Source of the DNA: Sphingobacterium multivorum
GTDB lineage: Bacteria > Bacteroidota > Bacteroidia > Sphingobacteriales > Sphingobacteriaceae
Direction of reading: 5' to 3'
Assembly: GCF_039511225.1 (NCBI RefSeq)
Contig: NZ_CP154261.1
Span: 1,798,001 to 1,862,000 of the forward strand
DNA length: 64,000 nt
Shown: in pieces, positions 24,044 to 32,720 of the stretch
Layout: the number at the start of each line of letters is the position of its first letter
How positions within the stretch are numbered: position 1 is the first letter of the stretch
Made by a program: the position numbers and the translations under genes
The notes under the pieces: generated by a model
What the model saw: only the letters and a program-made list of their open reading frames with translations
The model's database searches: none
Told to the model about the DNA's origin: nothing

Positions 24044-25888
24044 ATGGATAATTTTATTGTTTCTGCACGTAAATACCGCCCGATTACCTTTGATTCGGTT
24101 GTAGGTCAGCAACACATTACTGGTACCTTAAAGAATGCGATACACAACAACCAGTTGGCGCAGGCATTTTTGTTTTGTGGTCCCCGAGGTGTTGGTAAAA
24201 CGACCTGTGCACGTATTTTAGCGAAAACAATTAATTGTGAAAATATTTTAGCAGGCACCGAACCTTGTGGCGCATGTGATAGCTGTAAGTCTTTCCAAAA
24301 TGGAAATTCTTTCAGTATTCATGAACTGGATGCTGCATCCAATAATTCCGTAGACGATATCCGTAACTTGATTGATCAAGTGCGTATACCGCCGCAGGCT
24401 GGAAAATATAAAATCTATATCATAGATGAGGTGCATATGCTTTCTCAAGCGGCCTTTAATGCTTTTTTGAAGACTTTAGAGGAACCACCTTCCTATGCCA
24501 TCTTTATTCTGGCGACTACAGAAAAACATAAGATTTTACCTACTATTCTTTCGCGTTGTCAGATTTTCGATTTTAATCGGATCAAAGTGGAAGATATGGC
24601 CAGTCATTTAGCTCGTATCGCTGATAGGGAAGGCATTGCTTATGATCAGGACGGTTTGCATATCATTGCCCAAAAGGCAGATGGTGGTCTTCGGGATGCC
24701 TTGTCGATGTTCGATCAGATCGTCAGTTTTTCCAATAAAAATGTCACGTATCAAGCGGTAATCGATAATTTGAATATCTTGGATTACGATTATTATTTTA
24801 AGCTAACAGATGCTATTTTAAGGGAAGATGCGGCACAAACTTTATTGATTTTCAATGAGATTTTAAATCATGGATTTGATGGCAGTCATTTTATAGCTGG
24901 TCTGTCAGCGCATTTCAGAAATTTACTGGTGGCTAAAGAGCCAACTACGCTTAAATTATTGGAAGTCAGTGATAGTATTCGTCAAAAGTACCTACAGCAA
25001 TCCCAAAAAGCCTCTCCAGGATTTTTGTTGTCTGCATTGAATATTTCCAATCAATGTGAAATCAACTATAAGACAAGTAAAAATCAACGCTTACAAGTTG
25101 AACTTTCACTCCTCAAGACATGTCATATTGCAAGTGCAATTAAGCTGAGCCAGCTAGGGTCCATACAGATTCCTTCGGCAGCCGAGGGTTTAAAAAAAAA
25201 ACTTCCTGAGCCAGTAGCGGGACAACCACAACAAAGCTCCGTAGCTCTTAGTCCGCAAGCGACTTCTCTAGCGAATGCTCCTGTCGTTGAAAACCAGGTG
25301 ACACCGCGTCAGCAGGCTAACCCCGTAAATTATCAGGCTTCCGAGACAAAGGAAGAGGTGAAAAAAGATACTATTTCCAATGAGCCTCCTAAAGTAAAAA
25401 AAGGGGGCTGGGGTGCATCTACTACAGCGATTATTCCGTCTTTGCCGGATTTGAATACCATATACGATAACAATGCGGTAGCCAAGGAAGGTGATGAACC
25501 TGAATTAATACGTGGAAGCGAACAGCGTGATGTTTCATTCGGCCAATTTATTGCTGTTTGGAATAGTTATGCTGAGCAGCTGAAAGCAGAAAACAAGATT
25601 AACTTGTATACCATGATGACTGCTATGCAACCCCGTTTAAATGGAGTATTGATTGAAATTGATGTCGAAAATGGTGTTCAGATGGATGTATTGCAAAGCG
25701 CAAAGGTTGATGTGCTGAATTACCTGCGTGTGAAACTTCAGAATTTTTCGCTGGATTTGCAGGGGGTGATGATGGAACATACTATTTCACGCAAACCCTA
25801 TACTTCACAGGAGAAATATCAAGCTATGGTCAACAAAAATCCGCTCTTAGATACTTTGCGGAAGGAGTTTAACTTGGGGCTAAGCTAA
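24044..25888 (+). CDS. dnaX: DNA polymerase III subunit gamma/tau
   Basis: This is the clamp-loader ATPase of the replicative polymerase (614 aa). Domain I has Walker A GPRGVGKTT (near 46), a four-cysteine zinc module (CENILAGTEPCGACDSC), DEVHML, and the sensor motif LATTEKHKILPTILSRCQ. Domains II and III run to about residue 365. A variable linker and a tau-like C-terminal domain (about 480-614) follow. At codons 383-386 the gene has TTA AAA AAA AAA C, a run of ten A (25192-25201). Either one-base shift there meets a stop within a few codons (388 or 390 residues), which would make a gamma-like short form. The two forms are inferred from sequence only. Confidence 0.95.
   Translation: MDNFIVSARKYRPITFDSVVGQQHITGTLKNAIHNNQLAQAFLFCGPRGVGKTTCARILAKTINCENILAGTEPCGACDSCKSFQNGNSFSIHELDAASNNSVDDIRNLIDQVRIPPQAGKYKIYIIDEVHMLSQAAFNAFLKTLEEPPSYAIFILATTEKHKILPTILSRCQIFDFNRIKVEDMASHLARIADREGIAYDQDGLHIIAQKADGGLRDALSMFDQIVSFSNKNVTYQAVIDNLNILDYDYYFKLTDAILREDAAQTLLIFNEILNHGFDGSHFIAGLSAHFRNLLVAKEPTTLKLLEVSDSIRQKYLQQSQKASPGFLLSALNISNQCEINYKTSKNQRLQVELSLLKTCHIASAIKLSQLGSIQIPSAAEGLKKKLPEPVAGQPQQSSVALSPQATSLANAPVVENQVTPRQQANPVNYQASETKEEVKKDTISNEPPKVKKGGWGASTTAIIPSLPDLNTIYDNNAVAKEGDEPELIRGSEQRDVSFGQFIAVWNSYAEQLKAENKINLYTMMTAMQPRLNGVLIEIDVENGVQMDVLQSAKVDVLNYLRVKLQNFSLDLQGVMMEHTISRKPYTSQEKYQAMVNKNPLLDTLRKEFNLGLS
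25192..25201 (+). other. dnaX: A10 slippery tract in dnaX
   Basis: Ten consecutive A lie just after the conserved clamp-loader domains. Gain of one A gives K-K-K-T-S-stop (TGA), and loss of one A gives K-K-N-F-L-S-Q-stop (TAG). Thermus dnaX is known to make gamma by slippage on a run of A. Here the mechanism is inferred. Confidence 0.6.
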
Positions 25889-25918
25889 TTCAAACACAAT
25901 AGTTATTTTTTATTTTTG

Positions 25919-25926
25919 TACATTTG
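25919..25926 (+). promoter_or_regulatory. TACATTTG -7 element before rlmB
   Basis: This is an exact TAnnTTTG match followed by C, 39 bases upstream of the rlmB ATG. No clear -33 box is visible. Confidence 0.4.
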
Positions 25927-25965
25927 CAAACTCTTCTATGAAGAGGCAGATATTTAGTATTTATT

Positions 25966-26754
25966 ATGCAAGGAAATTTTCAGAGACGTGATCGCGACCA
26001 CGGCGAAAGACGTGAAGTGAATCAGATGGTATTTGGTATTCGTGCTGTCATCGAAGCAATCGATAGTGGTAAAGAGATCGAGTCATTATTTATACAACGT
26101 GGTTTGAGCGGTAGTTTGATTCTAGAATTGAAAGCCTTGTTAAAAGAACATAATATCGCTTCTCAACAGGTGCCAATTGAAAAATTAAACCGGATAACAC
26201 GTAAAAACCATCAGGGAGTAATTGCTGTTATTTCTCCAATTACTTATCATGACATTGAGGAACTTCTCCCTCAGATTTATGAAAAAGGTGAAACTCCTTT
26301 GCTTTTGATGCTGGATGGAGTGACTGATGTGCGTAATTTGGGGGCTATTGCTCGGACTGCTGAATGTTCTGGCGTGCATGCGATCATTGTCCCTAAAAAA
26401 GGCTCGGCTGAGGTCAATCCTGATGCGATCAAGACATCTGCTGGCGCACTCTATAAAATCCCAGTCTGTCGCCATGATAGCCTCTCAAAAGTTGGTAAAT
26501 TTTTGATTGATTCAGGTGTGCAGTTAGTTGCCAGTACAGAAAAAACAACCTCGAGTATCTACGACGTAGATTATACGGCTCCAACTTGTGTCATTATGGG
26601 TGCGGAGGACGTTGGTGTTTCCAATGACCTAATCCGCATTGCCGACCATCTGGCCAAGATACCAATGTACGGTGAAATAGGTTCGTTAAATGTGTCTGTA
26701 TCGGCCGCAGTAGTGATCTATGAAGCGATTCGTCAACGGATTGTTAAAAAATAA
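25966..26754 (+). CDS. rlmB: 23S rRNA 2'-O-ribose methyltransferase, TrmH/RlmB family
   Basis: This is a SpoU/TrmH-class SPOUT methyltransferase of 262 residues, probably modifying G2251 of 23S rRNA. The N-terminal substrate-binding domain (about 18-95) begins VFGIRAVIEAIDSGKEIESL. The catalytic knot has motif 1 LDGVTDVRNLGAIARTAE, motif 2 CVIMGAEDVGVSND and motif 3 IPMYGEIGSLNVSVSAAVVI, with the catalytic Arg in motif 1 present. The first 15 residues are charged (Arg-rich) and atypical. It is a single gene followed by a terminator shared with the convergent acyl-CoA synthetase. Confidence 0.92.
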   Translation: MQGNFQRRDRDHGERREVNQMVFGIRAVIEAIDSGKEIESLFIQRGLSGSLILELKALLKEHNIASQQVPIEKLNRITRKNHQGVIAVISPITYHDIEELLPQIYEKGETPLLLMLDGVTDVRNLGAIARTAECSGVHAIIVPKKGSAEVNPDAIKTSAGALYKIPVCRHDSLSKVGKFLIDSGVQLVASTEKTTSSIYDVDYTAPTCVIMGAEDVGVSNDLIRIADHLAKIPMYGEIGSLNVSVSAAVVIYEAIRQRIVKK

Positions 26755-26778
26755 AGAATATAATATAGTTGATTATAG

Positions 26779-26809
26779 AAAAGCCTTTGTTTTTGACAAA
26801 GGCTTTTTT
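26779..26809. terminator. Bidirectional terminator between rlmB and the acyl-CoA synthetase
   Basis: AAAAGCCTTTG, a 7-base loop and CAAAGGCTTTT form a perfect 11-bp stem with T runs on both strands, between convergent genes. Confidence 0.88.
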
Positions 26810-26816
26810 GTGTAGG

Positions 26817-28580
26817 CTAGATTTTATAAATTTCTTCAATCTCCAATTCGTATTTTTGTAAGATAACTTTTCTTTTCATTTTTAAAGTCGGTGTCAAGTC
26901 ACCCGTTTCCACAGTCATTTCGTTGGGGACAATAGCGAACTTTTTGATCTGCTCCCAGGCGCCAAAATTTTGATTAATGCGTTTGAGTTCCGATTCGATT
27001 TTCTGCTTCAGCTCTGGGCTATTTAGAAAATCTTGTTTAGAAAGATTAGTAAGGGTGGGAAAAGTACCTTTTGACCATTCTAGTAGCTTATTATAGTTGG
27101 GAACAATCAAAGCAGCGGGAAATTTACGGGCTTCCCCAATTACCATGGCCTGCTCGATAAATGAGGATTCTACCAGCTTAGATTCGATCTGCTGAGGAAC
27201 AATATATTTTCCTCCAGAAGTCTTGAACATCTCTTTCTTGCGGTCTATAATTTTGAGAAATTTACCGTCTACCCATTGACCGATGTCTCCAGTGTAAAGC
27301 CAACCATCTTTGATCACTTCAGCTGTTGCCTCCGGATTTTTATAGTACCCAATCATGTTATTTTCACCTTTGGTTAATATTTCTCCATCGGCCGCGAGCT
27401 TAACTTCAATATGAATTAACGGTAAACCTACTGTTCCGATTTTCATACCCCGTTTGTAGCAGTTTACGGCTATGCATGGACCTGCCTCCGTGAGACCATA
27501 TCCTTCATATATTGGAATTCCTGCTGCCATATACAGACGGATTAATTTCTCCTGTAGGGCGGCACTTCCAGAAGCAATCCCCTTGATATCGCCACCCAAT
27601 GCGTCGCGCCATTTTGAAAAAACTAATTTGCGTGCAATACTAAGCTGAAAATCATACCACCAAGAACGCCCCGCCAGTTTGTATTGTTCGCCGAGACTTA
27701 AGGACCAGAAGAAAAGTTTGCGTTTAAGCCCTGTCAACTGCTCTCCTTTAGCCAATATCTTTTCATAAACTTTCTCCAATACACGGGGTACAGCCGAAAA
27801 AATATGAGGTTTTACAGATTTAAAATCTTCACCTATGGTATCCATAGATTGGGCAAAGAAGATGGTCAACCCTTTGTACATATAAACATATTGGAACACG
27901 CGTTCGTATGCATGACATACAGGAAGAAAGGAAAGGGCACGATCACCACGTTCTACCGGAAAGGAATATTCACTACTCAATGTATCTGCCAATAAATTTC
28001 GATGGGACAACATCACACCCTTAGGGTTGCCTGTGGTGCCAGAGGTGTAAATGATCGATGCTAATGTATCTGTTTGGATACCACCACGCAGTTGGTCTAG
28101 TGTTTCATCCGGAATGATTACGCCCTTCGCAACAAAGTCCTCCCAGTGATTGAGGTCATTCTCCTTGTCGAGACTGTAAATAGCGCGCAGTTGCGGGCAA
28201 TCACCTTGTATCGCTGATATTTTTGTGTATAGTTTCTTTGAACTAACAATACAATTTCTGATTTCCGCATGATTGAAAATATACGTATAATCTGAAGTCG
28301 AAATATTGGGGTAGATGGCGACGACGACAGCACCGATTTGCTGGATTGCAAAATCCAAAACATTCCACTCGATACGATTCTCACTTATCAATGCCACTTT
28401 CTCTCCCGGTTGAACACCTAGGGCGATCAAACCTTTTGATGTTTTATTGACCCGTTCAATAAATTCGGTATTACTTACTTTTACCCACTCGTTGTCTTTT
28501 TTGAAAGAAAACATAGGGAAATCTGGCGCAATAGCATATTGCAAGCTTGCTAAATCAAATAATCTCGTTGCTGTTGGCAT
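26817..28580 (-). CDS. Long-chain acyl-CoA synthetase (AMP-forming)
   Basis: This enzyme activates fatty acids to acyl-CoA through an acyl-adenylate. The 587-residue protein shows the AMP-binding P-loop YTSGTTGNPKGVMLSH, the adenylation motif YEGYGLTEAGP, and the hinge region TGDIGQWVDGKFLKIIDRKKE. The catalytic-lysine region is near the C-terminus. Length and the missing signal peptide fit the FadD15/ACSL-like long-chain ligases common in Bacteroidota, and the chain-length preference is not predictable here. It is a single gene. Confidence 0.93.
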   Translation of the reverse strand: MPTATRLFDLASLQYAIAPDFPMFSFKKDNEWVKVSNTEFIERVNKTSKGLIALGVQPGEKVALISENRIEWNVLDFAIQQIGAVVVAIYPNISTSDYTYIFNHAEIRNCIVSSKKLYTKISAIQGDCPQLRAIYSLDKENDLNHWEDFVAKGVIIPDETLDQLRGGIQTDTLASIIYTSGTTGNPKGVMLSHRNLLADTLSSEYSFPVERGDRALSFLPVCHAYERVFQYVYMYKGLTIFFAQSMDTIGEDFKSVKPHIFSAVPRVLEKVYEKILAKGEQLTGLKRKLFFWSLSLGEQYKLAGRSWWYDFQLSIARKLVFSKWRDALGGDIKGIASGSAALQEKLIRLYMAAGIPIYEGYGLTEAGPCIAVNCYKRGMKIGTVGLPLIHIEVKLAADGEILTKGENNMIGYYKNPEATAEVIKDGWLYTGDIGQWVDGKFLKIIDRKKEMFKTSGGKYIVPQQIESKLVESSFIEQAMVIGEARKFPAALIVPNYNKLLEWSKGTFPTLTNLSKQDFLNSPELKQKIESELKRINQNFGAWEQIKKFAIVPNEMTVETGDLTPTLKMKRKVILQKYELEIEEIYKI

Positions 28581-28683
28581 GTTGGAAATCCAGTTCGTGT
28601 AATACCGCTAATTTACGGTTTTTTATAGATACTATTGTATTAACGGGCGAGATTACGATAGCCGTACGGGGGGGATATAAAAG

Positions 28684-28730
28684 AAAAGACTCTGGCATCG
28701 CAAGCTGATCGCTTTTGTGCCAGAGTCTTT
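28684..28730 (-). terminator. Terminator of the DEAD-box helicase gene
   Basis: AAAGACTCTGGCA and TGCCAGAGTCTTT form a perfect 13-bp stem with a 21-base loop. On the minus strand it is followed by TCTTTT. Confidence 0.85.
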
Positions 28731-28754
28731 AACTCTTATGCTAAATACGAATGA

Positions 28755-30632
28755 TTAGTATTTGCTTTTTGATTCTTTACGTTTTCCGGAGAAATCACGG
28801 AAGCCACCGCCATTGCTGCTACGCTCACCACGATCACGGCGCTCGCTACTGAATCCGCCTTCGCGTCTTCCGCCACGTTCACCGCCTCCAAATCCACCTT
28901 CACGTCTTCCGCCGCGATCACCACCACGGTATCCACCTTCGCGTCTTCCGCCACGATCACCACCACGGCTTCTTCCGCCACGGTCGCTACGACCTTCACC
29001 TCTTGCTTCACCAGATACTTCGATACGTACTTGACGACCGTTGTAATCTACACCTTGGAATCCTTGGAATACTTTTTCTACTTCTGCATCTTGAACTTCG
29101 AAGAATGTGAACACACCTTTCAAATCAATTTTACCGATTGATTTTCCTGAAATATTTGCATTGTTACAGATAAAGCCCAGCATGTCTCCACGAGAGAATT
29201 CATCTACAGAACCTAAGTTCATAAATAAACGCGTGTAGCCTTTTGAACCTTCACGTGAACGACCATCACGTCTATCACCGCGGTCTTCACGACCACCGTC
29301 ACGCGCTTCGATATTTAAATCAGGTGCATTTTTGTAATAATCCAAGAAACGGTTGAACTCAAGAGAAGCGAATCTTTTGATGATATCTTCTTTTGAAAGT
29401 GACTCCAAATTTTCCATAATTGCAGGCAAGAATGGGCTGATCTGTTCGTCGTTTACTTCAACATTTTCAATCTTTTTAACGATAGAAAATAACTGTTTTT
29501 CGCAAACTTCAGCACCTTGAGGTACTTGTTTCTTTTCGAAAGGTTTACCAATTATTTTTTCGATATGACGAATTTTGCTCAATTCTTTCACATTTACTAA
29601 TGAAAGCGAAATACCAGTTTTACCAGCGCGGGCTGTGCGTCCCGAACGGTGTGTATAGTTTTCCACTTCATCAGGTAAAGAGAAGTTGATAACGTGAGTT
29701 ACATCATTCACGTCAATACCACGTGCAGCTACGTCTGTTGCGATCAGGAGCTGCAAGCTGCGGTCACGGTAACGTTTCATTACTTTATCACGTTGTTGTT
29801 GAGATAAGTCTCCATGCAATGAATCTGCATTATAACCGTCTTTAATCAACGCCTCAGCGATATCTTGTGTTTCAATTTTTGTACGACAAAACACAATGCC
29901 GAAAATATCAGGATTTGAATCTACAATACGTTTGAACGCAGCATATTTATCTTTTGCTTTGATCAAATAGTAATGATGCTCGATATTTGCATTACCTGTA
30001 TTTTTTGTTCCTACAGTAAGCTCAAAAGGATCAGTCATGTATTTTTGAGCAATACGACGGACCTCTTTTGGCATAGTGGCAGAGAACAACCACGTTTTTT
30101 TCTCCTCAGGAGTTTCAGATAAGATATTGTTGATATCTTCTTGGAAACCCATGTTCAACATTTCGTCAGCTTCGTCCAATACCACGTATTTAACGCCTGA
30201 GAAATCAATTGCATTACGTCCAATGATGTCTAACATACGACCCGGAGTCGCAACAACAATTTGAACACCACGACGGATCTGACGCAATTGGTCAGAGATG
30301 TTTGCACCACCGTATACAGCAACAACGTGCACGTTGTCAATATACTTCGCAAAATTTTGTAAATCTTTGGCAATTTGTAAACACAGCTCACGAGTTGGAC
30401 ATAGTACCAACGCTTGTGGGTGTTTTTGAGAAAAGTCTAATTGTTCTAATAATGGAAGACCAAATGCCGCGGTCTTTCCTGTGCCAGTTTGGGCTAATCC
30501 GACAAAATCGTCGTTACCAGTCAGTAATACAGGAATGGCTTTTTCCTGAATAGGAGAAGGTTTTTCGAAACCTAACTCAGAGATGGCATTAACAACCTCA
30601 TGACGGATTCCCAGTTCTAAAAATGGGTTCAT
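28755..30632 (-). CDS. DEAD-box RNA helicase with RNA-binding domain and RGG tail
   Basis: This ATP-dependent RNA helicase has 625 residues and probably acts in ribosome assembly or mRNA turnover. The core shows the Q motif PSPIQEKAIPVLL, motif I AQTGTGKT, II VLDEADEM, III FSATMP, V ATDVAARGIDV and VI HRSGRTARAG. After a linker, residues of about 465-550 form a DbpA-type RNA-binding domain (RLFMNLGSVDEFSRGDMLGF). The last 75 residues are an Arg/Gly-rich tail with repeated RGGRREGG units encoded by imperfect DNA repeats. It resembles DeaD/CshA-type helicases. A near-perfect promoter lies upstream (30673-30703). Confidence 0.94.
   Translation of the reverse strand: MNPFLELGIRHEVVNAISELGFEKPSPIQEKAIPVLLTGNDDFVGLAQTGTGKTAAFGLPLLEQLDFSQKHPQALVLCPTRELCLQIAKDLQNFAKYIDNVHVVAVYGGANISDQLRQIRRGVQIVVATPGRMLDIIGRNAIDFSGVKYVVLDEADEMLNMGFQEDINNILSETPEEKKTWLFSATMPKEVRRIAQKYMTDPFELTVGTKNTGNANIEHHYYLIKAKDKYAAFKRIVDSNPDIFGIVFCRTKIETQDIAEALIKDGYNADSLHGDLSQQQRDKVMKRYRDRSLQLLIATDVAARGIDVNDVTHVINFSLPDEVENYTHRSGRTARAGKTGISLSLVNVKELSKIRHIEKIIGKPFEKKQVPQGAEVCEKQLFSIVKKIENVEVNDEQISPFLPAIMENLESLSKEDIIKRFASLEFNRFLDYYKNAPDLNIEARDGGREDRGDRRDGRSREGSKGYTRLFMNLGSVDEFSRGDMLGFICNNANISGKSIGKIDLKGVFTFFEVQDAEVEKVFQGFQGVDYNGRQVRIEVSGEARGEGRSDRGGRSRGGDRGGRREGGYRGGDRGGRREGGFGGGERGGRREGGFSSERRDRGERSSNGGGFRDFSGKRKESKSKY
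28845..28990 (-). repeat. Imperfect tandem repeats encoding the RGG tail
   Basis: Four imperfect copies of a unit of about 36-45 bases encode (G)GDRGGRREGG-like peptides at the end of the helicase. Copy number in such repeats commonly varies between strains. Confidence 0.7.
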
Positions 30633-30672
30633 GAAATATTTTATACAATAGGCACTATTGCCTAAGGCGTTG

Positions 30673-30703
30673 CAAAGGTAAGAATAATATTGGAATAAAC
30701 AAA
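30673..30703 (-). promoter_or_regulatory. Promoter of the DEAD-box helicase gene
   Basis: On the minus strand: TTTG (30703-30700), a 19-base spacer and TACCTTTG (30680-30673). Both boxes match the Bacteroidota consensus exactly. The leader is about 35 bases. Confidence 0.75.
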
Positions 30704-30878
30704 TAATTTAAATAATTGATTTTTAAGATGATCGGATTCTTTTGTGCCAGGTGATAATAAATTGAGTCGTGTTACATAGATTTAGCTCACTTTGAAAAGA
30801 TTTATTTCGAATGTGAAACTATTTTATAATCTAAAGTTTGTTTATTCATTTATTAATGGAAACTTAATATTTCAACCT

Positions 30879-30886
30879 TAAATTTG
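30879..30886 (+). promoter_or_regulatory. TAAATTTG -7 element before the ECF sigma gene
   Basis: This exact TAnnTTTG match ends 8 bases before the ECF sigma ATG, so any leader would be only a few bases. No -33 box with the usual spacing is visible. Confidence 0.4.
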
Positions 30887-30894
30887 GTACCAGC

Positions 30895-31509
30895 ATGAAT
30901 CAAGGACCAGTTGTACATCAGCGTTGGCTGCAAGCTATTAAAGAGAATAACGATACGGTTGCATATGAAGAACTATACCGATATTGCTGGAAAGATCTTT
31001 ATCAGCATGCTGCTCGTCGGATCCTAGACCGACAGGATGTGGAGGACATTCTTCAGGAGCTGTTTGTTCAATTTTGGGAACGACGTCATACTATCGATAT
31101 ACAGATGAACCTCCAGGCCTATTTGAAAGGGATGCTCAAATATAAAATTATCGATTTTTTTAATTCCAATAAAGCCAAAGATAAATTGTTGGATCATTGG
31201 AGCAAGCATATTTTTGACTATGTACAGGAACATCCAGAGGATCTCAAGACATATGTGGCTTTAGAGAAATTGTTGGATGAAGAACTGGAAATTATGCCCC
31301 ATAATATGAAACAGGCGCTTTTATTGAGATGGGAACATTTATCCATTCGGGAGATTGCCACGCGTATGAACCTATCTGAGCAAACGGTCAAAAACAATCT
31401 TACGGAAGCGTCCAAACGCTTGCGGAAAGCTATCTTGGGCTACCAACATGTTCAAAACGGTAGTTTTACCCTTCTCTTGGTTTTTATTATAGACGAGCTA
31501 ACTAAGTAG
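30895..31509 (+). CDS. ECF-type RNA polymerase sigma factor
   Basis: This 204-residue sigma factor has region 2 at about 22-90 (YEELYRYCWKDLYQHAARRI, DVEDILQELFVQFWERR) and region 4 at about 130-180 (LLRWEHLSIREIATRMNLSE, QTVKNNLTEASKRLRKAI). It is followed by a FecR anti-sigma gene and a TonB-dependent receptor with an STN domain, the standard cell-surface signalling order, so it should activate the receptor genes when ligand binds. An unusual hydrophobic C-terminal stretch (GSFTLLLVFIIDELTK) follows region 4. It could touch the membrane or the anti-sigma factor. Confidence 0.93.
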   Translation: MNQGPVVHQRWLQAIKENNDTVAYEELYRYCWKDLYQHAARRILDRQDVEDILQELFVQFWERRHTIDIQMNLQAYLKGMLKYKIIDFFNSNKAKDKLLDHWSKHIFDYVQEHPEDLKTYVALEKLLDEELEIMPHNMKQALLLRWEHLSIREIATRMNLSEQTVKNNLTEASKRLRKAILGYQHVQNGSFTLLLVFIIDELTK

Positions 31510-31640
31510 TTTGCCCACCGTCCCACATTCCTATTCCCTCAACTTTGATCATTTAACAATTCTTTCATGCAACATTAACTATTTCTTGAAGTACTTTGGG
31601 GCTTTTTTGCGGACTTGTATATAAACAGCAGGCATAAAAA

Positions 31641-32600
31641 GTGAAAAGAAGAATTTTTGAATTGCTAATAGATAGGTACCGCCAGAATAAGGCGAGTATA
31701 AGTGAACGTAGACTGATTGATCATTGGTATGCTGGACTGGACAGTGAAAAAGTACCTGATGATAAAGTTGACGAAAACCAGTTATGGGAAAGAATTCAAC
31801 GACAAATTGGAAATACGTCCACTAGGCGAGTGCCCATTCAAAAGATGCTGTATTGGGCTGGTGCGGTGGCGGCATGTTTATTACTCTGTTTGAGTGTGTT
31901 ATTTTGGAAAACAGCTAGTCATGAAGTTGCTCGCAAAGAAGCCTTCCTTCAGACAGAATATCGGATTTTTGAAACAGGCGTTGCGCAACGTAAAAAAGTT
32001 CAGCTTGCCGACGGTTCAACGGTGATTTTAAACGCACGATCGAAGTTAAAAGTGGATACGGTTTCTTTCGGTCGAAAGGATCGTGTAGTGGAGCTCCTCA
32101 TTGGAGAAGCTTTTTTTGATGTTAAGAAAGATTCTACGAAAGCTTTTATTGTCAAAGCTCAACAACTAGAAACTACTGTTTTAGGAACTTCCTTTACGGT
32201 GAAGAATTACACAGAACTCGATGACATTTCGGTGTCGGTATTTACGGGTAAAGTACAGATCTCAGGAAATGGCGGTCGCATAGGAATCTTGGAAAGAGGG
32301 GATCAGATTCGTTATTTCAAAAATAGTAATGCAAGCAGACAGGAGAATTTTGATCTCATGACGCGTAATAGCTGGATTGAGGGGCGGGTATACCTCAAGC
32401 AAAGCACGTTCGCAGAGTTGGCTGTGGCTGTTAGAAATATCTATGATGTGGATCTTAAAGCCGCAAATACCCCTATTTCTCAACAACTTTATAGCATGCC
32501 TTTATCTAGGCAGTTATCATGGCCGGCTACTTTAGAAAGTATAAAGGCTATTCATCACAATAAGTCCAGAAAGGAGGGGAATAAAGTGCTGATCTACTAA
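31641..32600 (+). CDS. FecR-family anti-sigma factor
   Basis: This 319-residue inner-membrane regulator probably restrains the ECF sigma factor encoded just before it and relays the receptor signal. A short cytoplasmic N-terminus is followed by one transmembrane helix (about 67-90, MLYWAGAVAACLLLCLSVLF). The periplasmic FecR domain (about 105-230) has VQLADGSTVILNARSKLKVD and GEAFFDVKKDSTKAFIVKA. A C-terminal STN-like region occupies about 245-319. The start codon is GTG. The gap of 131 bases to the sigma gene leaves room for separate control. Confidence 0.9.
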   Translation: MKRRIFELLIDRYRQNKASISERRLIDHWYAGLDSEKVPDDKVDENQLWERIQRQIGNTSTRRVPIQKMLYWAGAVAACLLLCLSVLFWKTASHEVARKEAFLQTEYRIFETGVAQRKKVQLADGSTVILNARSKLKVDTVSFGRKDRVVELLIGEAFFDVKKDSTKAFIVKAQQLETTVLGTSFTVKNYTELDDISVSVFTGKVQISGNGGRIGILERGDQIRYFKNSNASRQENFDLMTRNSWIEGRVYLKQSTFAELAVAVRNIYDVDLKAANTPISQQLYSMPLSRQLSWPATLESIKAIHHNKSRKEGNKVLIY

Positions 32601-32615
32601 ATAAAAACAAAAAAA

Positions 32616-32641
32616 GAGCCGACGACCGCCATCGTCAGCTC
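32616..32641. other. Hairpin between fecR and the receptor gene
   Basis: GAGCCGACGA and TCGTCAGCTC pair with one non-canonical C/A position around a 6-base loop. No T run follows, so it is more likely an RNA stability or processing element than a terminator. It could set different levels of FecR and receptor. Confidence 0.45.
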
Positions 32642-32720
32642 CGATTGATACATCCACTGGACAGCGGATGATTAAAACATATACAAAACCTGTTGAGATA
32701 TTATATACGTAAACAAATTT

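Noticed and set aside
28762..29034. Pro/Arg-rich plus-strand frame
   Set aside because: It is the complement of the repeat-encoded RGG tail of the helicase and has no support of its own.
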